Assembly (NCBI RefSeq): GCF_001954195.1
Contig: NZ_MBES01000078.1
Coordinates: 1 to 64,000 of the forward strand
Length of the DNA: 64,000 nt
Reading direction: 5' to 3'
DNA from: Mycobacterium sp. IS-1264
GTDB taxonomy: Bacteria > Actinomycetota > Actinomycetes > Mycobacteriales > Mycobacteriaceae
Positions 1-10,050 of this stretch are shown piece by piece. Both the position numbers and the translations under genes were made by a program. Every line of letters begins with the position of its first letter. The first letter of the stretch is position 1. The notes beneath the pieces were generated by a model. That model was not told the origin of the DNA. It saw nothing but the letters and a program-made list of their open reading frames with translations, and made no database searches.

Positions 1-494
1 TGCCGGCACGGTTGATGCCGTCGGCCGCCCTGGGCCAGGCCACTTCGGTCGGCGGCCTGTCGGTCCCGCCGGGGGGCGGGCGCGGGCGCGGTGGGCGCCG
101 GGTGACCACCCCAGCCGCCGCCGTGCGGAGCAGCGTAACCGCCGTGCGGGGTGTAGTTACCGCCCCAACCGCCGCCGTGCGGGGTGTAGTTACCGCCCCA
201 GCCACCGCCGACGCGGCGCCTGCCAACGCGGGGTCCGCGCCCCCCGTCACCACCGACGCGGCGCCTGCCAACGCGGGGTCCGCGACCCCCGTCACCACCG
301 ACGCCGCCTCTGCCGCGCCCGAGGCGAGGGATCCGCTGCCTGTCTACAAGGAGCCTGCTGCGCCCGGGCACACCGATCCGCTGCCTGCGTACAAGGAGCC
401 TGCCGCGCCCGCGCACACGGATCCGCTGCCTGCGTACAAGGAGCCTGCCGCGCCCGTCTACAAAACACCCGCATACAAGTTGCCGGCCAAGTAA
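1..494 (+). CDS. 3' part of a PPE-family gene with an unusual Ala/Pro-rich repeat tail (5'-truncated by the window)
   Basis: The frame is open from the left edge and ends in TAA at 492-494. Its first 73 bases are identical to 1363-1435 inside the next PPE gene and encode the same stretch ending GGLSVPP, the SVP signature of that PPE subfamily. From base 74 the sequence is unrelated: an Ala/Val/Thr-rich part, two copies of DAAPANAGS, then three copies of a DPLPxYKEPAAP unit ending PAYKLPAK. No domain is recognisable in the tail. It is followed at once by another PPE gene, so it is probably the end of a tandem PPE copy. The tail could be a real lineage-specific C terminus, a recombination chimera or an assembly misjoin at the repeated 73 bp. 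The true start lies outside the window. Confidence 0.6.
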   Translation, partial: PARLMPSAALGQATSVGGLSVPPGGGRGRGGRRVTTPAAAVRSSVTAVRGVVTAPTAAVRGVVTAPATADAAPANAGSAPPVTTDAAPANAGSATPVTTDAASAAPEARDPLPVYKEPAAPGHTDPLPAYKEPAAPAHTDPLPAYKEPAAPVYKTPAYKLPAK

Positions 495-536
495 CGCGCC
501 TGGCACCCAACAACAGTCGAAGAAAGGTATATACCA

Positions 537-1631
537 ATGGATTTCGGTGCGTTACCTCCGGAAGTCAACTCTGCGCTGATGTACGCGGGCCCGGGATCGG
601 GGCCGATGCTGGCCGCCGCCGCGGCCTGGGAGGGTCTGGCCGCCGAACTGCGCATGGCCGCCACGGGCTACGGGTCGACGGTCTTGGAACTGGCCGACGC
701 GGGGTGGCAGGGTCCGTCTGCGGCATCGATGGCCGCCGCCGCCGCGCCCTACCTGGCCTGGATGCAGAGCACCGCGGCGCAGGCCGAGCAGGCGGGGATG
801 CAAGCGGCCGCGGCCGCGGCCGCGCACGAGGCGGCTTTTGCGGCCACCGTGCCCCCGCCGATGATCGCCGCCAACCGGGCCCTGCTGATGACCCTGATCG
901 CGACCAATTTCCTGGGCATCAATACCGCCGCGATCGCGGCAACCGAGGCGCACTACGGCGAGATGTGGGCCCAGGACGCGGCTGCGATGTATGCCTATGC
1001 GGGTGCCTCGGCGGCGGCGTCCATGCTCACACCGATGGCGCCGGCCCCGGCCACGACCAATCCGGCCGGGGCGGCCGCCGGCGCCGTCCAGGGGATGACC
1101 ACCCAAGCGGCCAACAACGCATTGACATCGGCGTCGACGCTGGCCGGCCCCTTCGAATCCGGCGTCGGCAGTTTCGGCGACGTGCTCGGCGGGCTCCTCG
1201 GGCAGGGCACCGGCACGGGTACCTCGGGGCTGAGCGGGATGGAACAGCCCGCAGCTCTGAGTCTCGGCATGGCGGCGCGGGAACCATTGGTCGGCCCTCG
1301 GCCAGTGATGCCCGCCATGGAACGGTTGTCTCCCGCGCTGGCTCCCAGCCGCGTTCCGGAGATGCCGGCACGGTTGATGCCGTCGGCCGCCCTGGGCCAG
1401 GCCACTTCGGTCGGCGGCCTGTCGGTCCCGCCGGGATGGACCCCTGCGGGACAGGCGGTCTCGGCCACGGCCGCACCGGATGTCGCGCCGACGGCCGGCG
1501 CCCCGGCGGGAGCGCCGATGATGGCCCGCGGCATCCCCGCGAGCACCGTCGGAGGCATGGAGATTCGCGGATCCGGCGCCGTCGAGCCGCCGCGCGTAGT
1601 CGTCCTACCGCGCACCAGTCTCGTCGGTTAA
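537..1631 (+). CDS. PPE family protein, SVP subfamily
   Basis: A 364-residue protein beginning MDFGALPPEVNS, the classic PPE N terminus with the PPE motif at residues 7-9. The WxG motif is at W57 (GWQG), and the helical PPE domain fills about the first 180 residues. The C-terminal part is Ala/Pro/Gly-rich and carries GGLSVPPGW near residues 292-300, which places it in the SVP subfamily. PPE proteins pair with PE partners and are exported by ESX (type VII) systems, mostly ESX-5. An AGAAAGG ribosome-binding site precedes the ATG. Two Esx genes follow, as in the M. tuberculosis PPE65-esxW-esxV cluster, but no PE gene is visible inside the window. Confidence 0.93.
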   Translation: MDFGALPPEVNSALMYAGPGSGPMLAAAAAWEGLAAELRMAATGYGSTVLELADAGWQGPSAASMAAAAAPYLAWMQSTAAQAEQAGMQAAAAAAAHEAAFAATVPPPMIAANRALLMTLIATNFLGINTAAIAATEAHYGEMWAQDAAAMYAYAGASAAASMLTPMAPAPATTNPAGAAAGAVQGMTTQAANNALTSASTLAGPFESGVGSFGDVLGGLLGQGTGTGTSGLSGMEQPAALSLGMAAREPLVGPRPVMPAMERLSPALAPSRVPEMPARLMPSAALGQATSVGGLSVPPGWTPAGQAVSATAAPDVAPTAGAPAGAPMMARGIPASTVGGMEIRGSGAVEPPRVVVLPRTSLVG

Positions 1632-1707
1632 CAGAAAGGGGGACAAGCGCTTTCGTCTTATCACCGACCGCTCACCACACACGACAACTCATTAAAGGAG
1701 ACCATCA

Positions 1708-2004
1708 ATGACCACACGATTCATGACCGATCCGCAACTGATGCGGGACATGGCGGGCCGCTTCGAGGTGCACGCGCAGACCGTGGAGGACGAGGCCCGC
1801 AAGATGTGGGCGTCGTCGCAAAACATCTCCGGCGCGGGCTGGAGTGGGACCGCGCAGGCGACCTCGCTGGACACCATGGGCCAGATGAATCAGGCGTTCC
1901 GAAACATCGTGAACATGCTGCACGGAGTCAGCGACGGACTGGTTCGCGATGCCGGCAACTACGAGCAGCAAGAGCAGGCCTCCCAGCAGATCCTGGGCAG
2001 CTAA
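1708..2004 (+). CDS. esxW-like: WXG100 protein, EsxW/EsxJ-like (CFP-10 side of the pair)
   Basis: A 98-residue helical hairpin protein with the WxG turn at W45-S46-G47 and a C-terminal YxxxE secretion motif at Y85-E89. It is nearly identical to the M. tuberculosis QILSS group (EsxJ, EsxK, EsxP, EsxW), here ending QQILGS instead of QQILSS. It should form a heterodimer with the next gene product and leave the cell through a type VII system, most likely ESX-5. The ATG is preceded by AAAGGAG. Because this family has several near-identical genomic copies, the exact paralogue name is uncertain. Confidence 0.95.
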   Translation: MTTRFMTDPQLMRDMAGRFEVHAQTVEDEARKMWASSQNISGAGWSGTAQATSLDTMGQMNQAFRNIVNMLHGVSDGLVRDAGNYEQQEQASQQILGS

Positions 2005-2035
2005 CCAACCGAACGAAGAACAGGAGACTTTAACG

Positions 2036-2320
2036 ATGACGATCAACTATCAATTCGGCGACGTCGACGCCCACGGCGCCCTCATCCGCGCGCAGGCGGC
2101 ATCGCTGGAAGCGGAGCACCAGGCCATCGTTCGCGATGTGCTTGCCGCCGGCGACTTTTGGGGCGGTGCCGGCTCGATGGCCTGCCAGCAGTTCATCACC
2201 GACTTGGGCCGCAATTTCCAGGTGATCTACGAGCAGGCCAACGCCCACGGGCAAAAGGTCCAGTCCGCGGGCAGCAACATGGCCAACACCGACAGCGCGG
2301 TGGGATCCAGCTGGGCCTAG
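2036..2320 (+). CDS. esxV-like: WXG100 protein, EsxN/EsxV-like (ESAT-6 side of the pair)
   Basis: A 94-residue protein starting MTINYQFGDVDAHG, the hallmark N terminus of the EsxI/L/N/O/V group, with the WxG turn as W42-G43-G44. The ATG at 2036 is chosen because it gives the family-typical start and length and follows an AGGAG site; in-frame upstream codons run back into the preceding gene. It lies 31 bp behind the EsxW-like gene and is its expected heterodimer partner. Its stop codon overlaps the convergent alcohol dehydrogenase gene by 4 bp. Confidence 0.95.
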   Translation: MTINYQFGDVDAHGALIRAQAASLEAEHQAIVRDVLAAGDFWGGAGSMACQQFITDLGRNFQVIYEQANAHGQKVQSAGSNMANTDSAVGSSWA

Positions 2321-3333
2321 GGAGTCACGAGAATCTTGCAGTGCCGCTCGGGGTCGGCGAGGTCATCAAAGGCCGCGCCGACCCCGTCCAGGCCTACCTC
2401 GCCGGTGATCAGCGGCGTGACGTCGATGTCGCCCTCGGCGAGCGCGCGCAGCGAATCGGCGAATTCATCCGGGCTGTAGGCGAGGACGAACTGGACGTTG
2501 ATCTCCTTTGCGATCGCGAAGAAAGGATGCACGGTGTCGGGCTGCATACACACCCCGGCGACGACCAACCGGGTGCCCGGACGCGCCCGCAACAGCACGT
2601 CGTCGATGATTCCCGGCACCCCGACCGCCTCGAACACCACCGCGGGTTTGACGCTGTCGAAGGGCGAGCCCTGGGCCGCGTCCAGCGTCCGATGCGCGCC
2701 CATCGCGGTGGCCAGCTCCCGGCGTTTCGGTGAAAAATCCGATGCCACAATGGTTTCCACGCCACGGGCGCGAAGCGACGCGATGATCGCGATGCCGATC
2801 GGGCCGCAACCGAGCACCAGGGCGGTCTCCCCCGGCGCGATGCTCGACTTGTTGACCGCGTGCAGGCCCACCGCCATGGGTTCGGTCAGCGCGGCGTGCT
2901 TGAAATCGAGGCCGTTGGGGATGGGCATCAGCAGCGGCGCCGACAGCAGCATCCGTTCGGCGTAGCCGCCGACCGTCGTGTTGCTGTAGACGATGGGCTC
3001 GACGCCCTTGCCGGACAGCAACACGGGTAGCGAGGTGACCAGCGTTCCCGGGGGATGCGATTCGGTGTCCGGTCCGGCTTCGAGTACCTCGGCGCTGAAC
3101 TCGTGGCCCATGAAAATATCGCGACTCAGGTCCAGGCTCATGCCGCCCGCGGCATCGCCGCCCATCCGATCGGTCAGCGCCATCACCTCGGACCCGTGCG
3201 CCGCGAAATGTAGGTCAGAGCCGCAGATTCCGCACGATCGGACCGCGACCAGCACCTGGCCGGATTCGGGAACCGGGTCGGGGACGTCGTCGCGGTAGAC
3301 CATCCGGCCGTCCCGCAATACCGAGGCGCGCAT
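2317..3333 (-). CDS. Zinc-binding alcohol dehydrogenase (MDR family)
   Basis: A 338-residue medium-chain dehydrogenase. The N-terminal catalytic domain has CGICGSDLH (C37 as catalytic zinc ligand) and GHEF; the Rossmann domain has GCGPIGIAIIAS for NAD(P) binding. The loop that normally holds four structural-zinc cysteines has none, so only the catalytic zinc is expected. The start codon overlaps the monooxygenase stop in a TGATG arrangement, making it the third gene of the ephA-like operon. It could oxidise an alcohol or diol made by its two upstream neighbours, but the substrate is unknown. Confidence 0.88.
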   Translation of the reverse strand: MRASVLRDGRMVYRDDVPDPVPESGQVLVAVRSCGICGSDLHFAAHGSEVMALTDRMGGDAAGGMSLDLSRDIFMGHEFSAEVLEAGPDTESHPPGTLVTSLPVLLSGKGVEPIVYSNTTVGGYAERMLLSAPLLMPIPNGLDFKHAALTEPMAVGLHAVNKSSIAPGETALVLGCGPIGIAIIASLRARGVETIVASDFSPKRRELATAMGAHRTLDAAQGSPFDSVKPAVVFEAVGVPGIIDDVLLRARPGTRLVVAGVCMQPDTVHPFFAIAKEINVQFVLAYSPDEFADSLRALAEGDIDVTPLITGEVGLDGVGAAFDDLADPERHCKILVTP

Positions 3334-4526
3334 CAGCTCTTCTCGCTTTCCAACTTGTGTTCGTCGACATGCTCGGTAATCGCCTTCACCACGGCCTCAC
3401 CGGCGCGGCCGATTAACTGGTCGCGGCGGCCCTTCGCCCAGTCGTGCGACGACCGCGAGGCCTGCAGCTGTCCCTTGAAATGGGGAATCACCTTGCGGGC
3501 CATCAGGTCATAACAGTGGTACGTCGCTTCGGGCGAGGCCCAGTCATGTCCGAGCATGAGCAGGGTCCCGAAGCCACCCGAGCGTTCGAGCAGATCTTCG
3601 ATGTGCGCGATCGCGTCGTCGGGGGTGCCGATGCAGCAATTGCCTTTGGCCGCATAGTCTTCGACGAATTCATGAGGTGTCTGCGCGCCGTCGACGGTGT
3701 TGGCCAGGGGAACGAACCCGGCGGCGCCGAAATAGTTGGCGAAGTCCTGCAGCCCGTAGGTGCAGTCGTCGATCGCCTGGTCGCGGCTGTCGGCGATGTG
3801 CATGATGCTCAGCACTCGCCAATCGGCTCGATCGGGCTCGTCGCGGCCGACTTTGCCGGCCTGTTCACGGACCACGTCCCAGGTGTTTTCCAGGGCGGCG
3901 TAGCCGCCGGGCACCGACATCGACAGCGACAGCAGCGACGTGCCCAGGGCGCCCGCCAGTCGCGGCCCGGACGGCGAAATCATTGCGGCCGTGGCGATTT
4001 CCGGATAGGGCCAGGTGTAGGGGCGGACATGAAGCTGGGCGTCGCGCAGCGTGAACCAGTCGGAGTGGCGGTCGATTCGCTCGTCGGGCGCGGCGCGAAA
4101 CAGGGCGAGTATCGCCTCGAGGGACTCCTGCATCATCCGGCGTTGCTCGATCGGGTCGATCCCCATCATGTAGGCGTCCGACGGCAGCGCGCCAGGGCCC
4201 GTGCCGAACATGACTCGGCCGCGGGTCAGGTGGTCCAGCAGCACCCAGCGATCGGCCACCATGAGCGGATGGTGGTACGGCAGCGAGACCACACCGGTTC
4301 CCAGCCGGATGTGCCTCGTCCGCTCCGCGGCGGCCGCGATGAACACCTCCGGGCACGCGATCAGCTCGTAACCGCCGGAGTGGTGTTCGCCAAACCACGC
4401 TTCGTCGAAGCCCAAGCGGTCGAGCGCGACGACACGCTCCATGTCGTATTCCAATGCCACCGTTGGGGATTGGCCGATCGGATGAAACGGTGTGATAAAG
4501 ACGCCGAAGCGCAGGGGGGCGTTCAT
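3333..4526 (-). CDS. Luciferase-like (flavin-dependent) monooxygenase, Rv3618-like
   Basis: A 397-residue LLM-class protein starting MNAPLRFGVFITPFHP, a typical bacterial-luciferase TIM-barrel first strand. Further family signatures are FGEHH in the early barrel and a long C-terminal half. The ATG at 4526 is preferred over an upstream in-frame start at 4712 because it overlaps the ephA-like stop (ATGA) and gives the length of M. tuberculosis Rv3618 (395 aa as I recall). Such enzymes use reduced flavin and oxygen. Coupling to an epoxide hydrolase and a dehydrogenase suggests an oxidative route for a lipid or xenobiotic; the substrate is not known. Confidence 0.9.
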   Translation of the reverse strand: MNAPLRFGVFITPFHPIGQSPTVALEYDMERVVALDRLGFDEAWFGEHHSGGYELIACPEVFIAAAAERTRHIRLGTGVVSLPYHHPLMVADRWVLLDHLTRGRVMFGTGPGALPSDAYMMGIDPIEQRRMMQESLEAILALFRAAPDERIDRHSDWFTLRDAQLHVRPYTWPYPEIATAAMISPSGPRLAGALGTSLLSLSMSVPGGYAALENTWDVVREQAGKVGRDEPDRADWRVLSIMHIADSRDQAIDDCTYGLQDFANYFGAAGFVPLANTVDGAQTPHEFVEDYAAKGNCCIGTPDDAIAHIEDLLERSGGFGTLLMLGHDWASPEATYHCYDLMARKVIPHFKGQLQASRSSHDWAKGRRDQLIGRAGEAVVKAITEHVDEHKLESEKS

Positions 4527-5491
4527 CGCAGCTCCAATCCGTTGAGAAAGTCCAGCAGTGCCGCATTGACCTCGTCGGGTCGCTCTTGTTGCAGCCAGTG
4601 TCCCGCGCCCTCGAGCATCACCTGACGGTACGGCCCGGAAACCACCTGCGAAGCGCGGTCGGCGCGGGTGAAGGACAGCACCGGATCGGCCGACCCACCG
4701 ATGAACAGACACGGCACCGAGATTTTCGCGCCGTCGAGTTCGGGGGTGGTCTCCCAGTTGCGGTCGAAGTTGCGATACCAGTTCAGCCCGCCGGTGAATC
4801 CGGTGCGGGAGAACTCATCGACGTAGTGGTCGAGCTCGTCTTGGCTTATCCAGTCCGGCAGCCCGTCGGGCTCGGGCAGGCGATCGAGGAAGCCTTGCGG
4901 ACCGGGGGTAGCCATCCGCACCAGGGCGTCCTGGCCGCCGTCTGCCCGCAGGCCGCCCATCATGCGTCGAATCACTCTGGCGGGATCGGCGTTGAGTTCG
5001 GCGTCGGCGACGCCCGGTTCCTGGAAATACAGGATGTAGAAGAAGTTTTCGCCGAATAGCTTGCGCCACGCTTTGGTCGGCGCCACGTGCGAGCGGGGCA
5101 GCGGCGGGACGCTCAATCCCACTACCGCCGACACCCGGTCGGGGTGCAGCAGCGGCGCATGCCACGCCACGGGGGCGCCCCAGTCGTGACCCACCCAGAC
5201 GGCGCGCTCGGCGCCGACGTCATCGAGCAGCCCGACGATGTCGGCGGTCAACTCGCGAATGTTGTAGGCCTCGATCGAATCCGGGGCCGACGACCCGCCG
5301 TAACCGCGCTGATCGGGCGCCAGCACGTGGTAGCCCGCCTCGGCGAGGGCCGGAATCTGGTGTCGCCACGAGTAGGCCAGCTCGGGAAAGCCGTGCGCCA
5401 GGACCACCGTGGGCGCGCCGCGGTCGCCGGCTTCGACCACCCGCAACTGCACACCATTGGTGTCTACTAACCGTTCGGTTGATAAGGGCAT
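4523..5491 (-). CDS. ephA: Epoxide hydrolase, EphA-like (alpha/beta hydrolase)
   Basis: A 322-residue alpha/beta hydrolase, the same length as M. tuberculosis EphA. The oxyanion motif HGFP is followed by DQRGYGGSS, and the nucleophile elbow is VGHDWGAP with Asp as nucleophile, as expected for an epoxide hydrolase. The C-terminal catalytic His sits in GAGHWLQQERP, with family-typical YRNFDRNW before it. It hydrolyses epoxides to vicinal diols. It is the first gene of a minus-strand operon with a monooxygenase and an alcohol dehydrogenase, both overlapping it in series. Confidence 0.93.
   Translation of the reverse strand: MPLSTERLVDTNGVQLRVVEAGDRGAPTVVLAHGFPELAYSWRHQIPALAEAGYHVLAPDQRGYGGSSAPDSIEAYNIRELTADIVGLLDDVGAERAVWVGHDWGAPVAWHAPLLHPDRVSAVVGLSVPPLPRSHVAPTKAWRKLFGENFFYILYFQEPGVADAELNADPARVIRRMMGGLRADGGQDALVRMATPGPQGFLDRLPEPDGLPDWISQDELDHYVDEFSRTGFTGGLNWYRNFDRNWETTPELDGAKISVPCLFIGGSADPVLSFTRADRASQVVSGPYRQVMLEGAGHWLQQERPDEVNAALLDFLNGLELR
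5467..5484. promoter_or_regulatory. Candidate operator palindrome in the ephA start region
   Basis: An inverted repeat of the form AACCG-TT-CGGTT lies over codons 3-8 of the ephA-like gene, in the divergent region with the VOC gene. Its shape resembles TetR-family operators. No TetR gene is adjacent, so the link is only inference. Confidence 0.3.
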
Positions 5492-5583
5492 CGTCTCACC
5501 AAATCACAACGCCGGTGGGCTGAGAAGGCCTGACATCGTGGTAGATATCGCGACAAGACATCCCAACGAAAGGTGACTTTCGC

Positions 5584-6000
5584 ATGAAGCGGCTGGACCA
5601 CGTCGTCTTGTGGACGAAGGATGCGCGCGCATCGATGGACTTCTACACCCGGGTCGTTGGGCTGGCGCCCGTGCGGTTCGCCGAGTTCGCGGCGGGTGAC
5701 GCGCCGTTCCCGAGCGTGCGGGTCAGCGAGGACTCGATCATCGACCTGTCGCCGATCGACAGCGCTGGCGCCACCGAAGCCCTCACGAAGGTCGAGGGCA
5801 GCGCGGGCCATCCGATCAATCACGTCTGCCTGGCGCTGTCGAAGGCCGAATACGACGCGCTCGACCGCCGTTTGCAGGCCGAGGGCGTGGACACTAGCGC
5901 CCGGCTGAACCGCACCTACGGGGCCCGAGGTTGGGCGCCGCACGGCTACTACTTCCGCGACCCCGACGGCAATGTCATCGAGGCCCGCTATTACGAGTAG
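5584..6000 (+). CDS. VOC (glyoxalase/bleomycin-resistance fold) family protein
   Basis: A 138-residue protein starting MKRLDHVVLWTKDARASMDFY, the usual first strand and helix of a vicinal-oxygen-chelate domain, with DPDGNVIEARYYE as the last metal-ligand strand (Glu near the C terminus). It has one complete VOC module and should dimerise. An AAAGG site precedes the ATG. It is divergent from the ephA-like operon and followed by tandem hairpins, so it is probably a single-gene unit. The activity (isomerase, lyase, dioxygenase or binding protein) cannot be told from sequence. Confidence 0.82.
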   Translation: MKRLDHVVLWTKDARASMDFYTRVVGLAPVRFAEFAAGDAPFPSVRVSEDSIIDLSPIDSAGATEALTKVEGSAGHPINHVCLALSKAEYDALDRRLQAEGVDTSARLNRTYGARGWAPHGYYFRDPDGNVIEARYYE

Positions 6001-6013
6001 GCGCTCCGCCGAA

Positions 6014-6066
6014 CGTGCGGCCAGCCGCACACTGGGCAACGAGCGTGCGGCCAGCCGCACGCTGGG
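6014..6066 (+). terminator. Tandem hairpins downstream of the VOC gene
   Basis: The palindrome GTGCGGCCAGCCGCAC occurs twice, at 6015-6030 and 6045-6060, each followed by a CTGGGC. The second extends to a 9-bp stem with a 4-base loop (6042-6063). They start 14 bases past the VOC stop, so termination is the simplest role, although there is no U tract. Confidence 0.55.
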
Positions 6067-6116
6067 CCCCCATCGGCTGCCCATCGGGAACAGCCAGTCG
6101 TTGTCTGAGCGGGATG

Positions 6117-6156
6117 GTGGCGACCCGTCCCCCGCAAGCGGGCGGTACCCCCAGCG
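6117..6156. repeat. Dispersed GC-rich palindromic repeat, copy 1
   Basis: This stretch contains CCCCCGCAAGCGGG. Its reverse complement aligns closely with 52606-52642, sharing a core of CCCGCTTGCGGGGGA with similar flanks. It sits in the ftsH upstream region. Two copies in one window point to a short interspersed element. Confidence 0.55.
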
Positions 6157-6256
6157 CCCCGGCTCCACCGGCGCTGGCGATCGCCACAGGCGGTAGCCTG
6201 GACTTTTCCAGCTGCGTGTGGATAGGGAAGGACTTGGCCGCAACGGCCGATGATTG

Positions 6257-8596
<2,340 letters not shown>

Positions 8597-8611
8597 CGAA
8601 CGGAGGATTCG

Positions 8612-9232
8612 ATGGCTTTGCCGGATCTGGGGCCGGGTTCCCGTCGCGCGACATCACGCGTACGGAAGTTCGACCAGCCGCGAGCCGAGGCCGCCATCCG
8701 CGAGTTGCTGCTGGCCATCGGTGAAGACCCGGAGCGGGACGGCTTGCAAGAGACCCCGTCACGCGTCGCCCGTGCCTACCGGGAGATGTTCGCCGGGCTC
8801 TACACCGACCCCGACAGCGTGCTGAACACGATGTTCGACGAAGAGCACGACGAGCTGGTGATCGTCAAGGAAATCCCGATGTACTCCACCTGCGAGCACC
8901 ACCTGGTGTCGTTTCACGGCGTCGCACACGTCGGCTACATCCCCGGCAAGGACGGCCGCGTGACGGGCCTGTCGAAGATCGCGCGCATGGTCGACCTGTA
9001 CGCCAAGCGGCCCCAGGTGCAGGAGCGGCTCACCAGCCAGATCGCCGATGCCTTGGTGCGGCAACTCGATCCGTCCGGGGTCATCGTCGTCGTCGAGGCC
9101 GAGCACCTGTGCATGGCGATGCGCGGTGTCCGCAAGCCCGGCGCCGTCACCACGACGTCGGCGGTGCGCGGTCTGTTCAAAACCAATGCCGCTTCTCGAG
9201 CGGAAGCGCTCGACCTCATCCTGCGTAAGTGA
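8612..9232 (+). CDS. folE: GTP cyclohydrolase I
   Basis: A 206-residue enzyme converting GTP to 7,8-dihydroneopterin triphosphate, the first step of folate synthesis. The zinc ligands are seen in STCEHHL and EAEHLCM, with the conserved GLSKIAR and GVRKPGA motifs. The ATG follows a clear GGAGG site. It is the first of four folate genes in series, and its stop overlaps the folP start (GTGA). Confidence 0.97.
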   Translation: MALPDLGPGSRRATSRVRKFDQPRAEAAIRELLLAIGEDPERDGLQETPSRVARAYREMFAGLYTDPDSVLNTMFDEEHDELVIVKEIPMYSTCEHHLVSFHGVAHVGYIPGKDGRVTGLSKIARMVDLYAKRPQVQERLTSQIADALVRQLDPSGVIVVVEAEHLCMAMRGVRKPGAVTTTSAVRGLFKTNAASRAEALDLILRK

Positions 9233-10050
9233 GCCCGGCGCCTGTGCAGGTCATGGGGGTTCTGAACGTCACTGACGATTCATTCTCCGATGGCGGGCGC
9301 TACCTGGATGCGGACAGTGCCGTCGCGCACGGGCTGGCAATGGTCAGCGAAGGCGCGGGAATCATCGACGTCGGCGGGGAGTCGACCAGGCCCGGCGCCG
9401 CCCGCATCGATTCTCGGGTCGAGGCCTCGCGCGTGGTTCCCGTCGTCAAAGAGCTTGCGGCACAGGGCATTACCGTGAGCATCGACACCATGCACGCCGA
9501 CGTCGCGCGGGCGGCGCTGCAGAGCGGCGCGCGGATCGTCAACGACGTGTCCGGCGGGCGGGCCGATCCGGCGATGGCGCCGCTGGTGGCCGAGGCCGGC
9601 GTGACCTGGGTGCTGATGCACTGGCGCTCGGTGTCCTCCGAACGGCCGCACGAGGCCCCGCACTACGACGACGTGGTCGCCGAGGTGCGCTCCGAACTGC
9701 TCGCCGGCGTTGACGCCGCGGTCGCCGCGGGCGTGGATCCGGCAAAGCTGGTGATCGACCCCGGGCTGGGATTCGCCAAGACGGGACAACACAATTGGGC
9801 GCTGTTGCACGCCCTGCCGCAGTTGGTCGCCACGGGTGTACCGGTGCTCCTGGGCGCCTCGCGCAAGCGGTTCCTCGGCACGCTGCTGGCCGCACCCGAC
9901 GGGTCGCCGCGACCGCCCGACGGGCGCGAGACGGCGACCGCCGTGATTTCCGCACTGGCCGCCCTGCACGGGGCCTGGGGTGTGCGGGTGCACGACGTGC
10001 GGGCGTCGGTCGACGCGCTCAAAGTCGTGGGGGCGTGGACGCATGGCTGA
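9229..10050 (+). CDS. folP1: Dihydropteroate synthase
   Basis: A 273-residue TIM-barrel enzyme joining 6-hydroxymethyl-dihydropterin diphosphate and p-aminobenzoate; the sulfonamide target. Signatures are GVLNVTDDSFSDGG, DVGGESTRPGA, NDVSGG, DPGLGFAKT and GASRKRF. The start is GTG 9229, overlapping the folE stop; this matches the M. tuberculosis start (VSPAPVQVMG). Its 3' end overlaps folB by 8 bp, so translation is coupled. Confidence 0.97.
   Translation: MSPAPVQVMGVLNVTDDSFSDGGRYLDADSAVAHGLAMVSEGAGIIDVGGESTRPGAARIDSRVEASRVVPVVKELAAQGITVSIDTMHADVARAALQSGARIVNDVSGGRADPAMAPLVAEAGVTWVLMHWRSVSSERPHEAPHYDDVVAEVRSELLAGVDAAVAAGVDPAKLVIDPGLGFAKTGQHNWALLHALPQLVATGVPVLLGASRKRFLGTLLAAPDGSPRPPDGRETATAVISALAALHGAWGVRVHDVRASVDALKVVGAWTHG

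Noticed and set aside
330..480. Short regular repeats that could suggest a CRISPR array
   Set aside because: The repeats are in-frame protein repeats with no unique spacers and no cas genes.
3444..4625. 393-codon plus-strand open frame opposite the luciferase-like gene
   Set aside because: It is the antisense shadow of a well-conserved minus-strand gene and has no recognisable motif.
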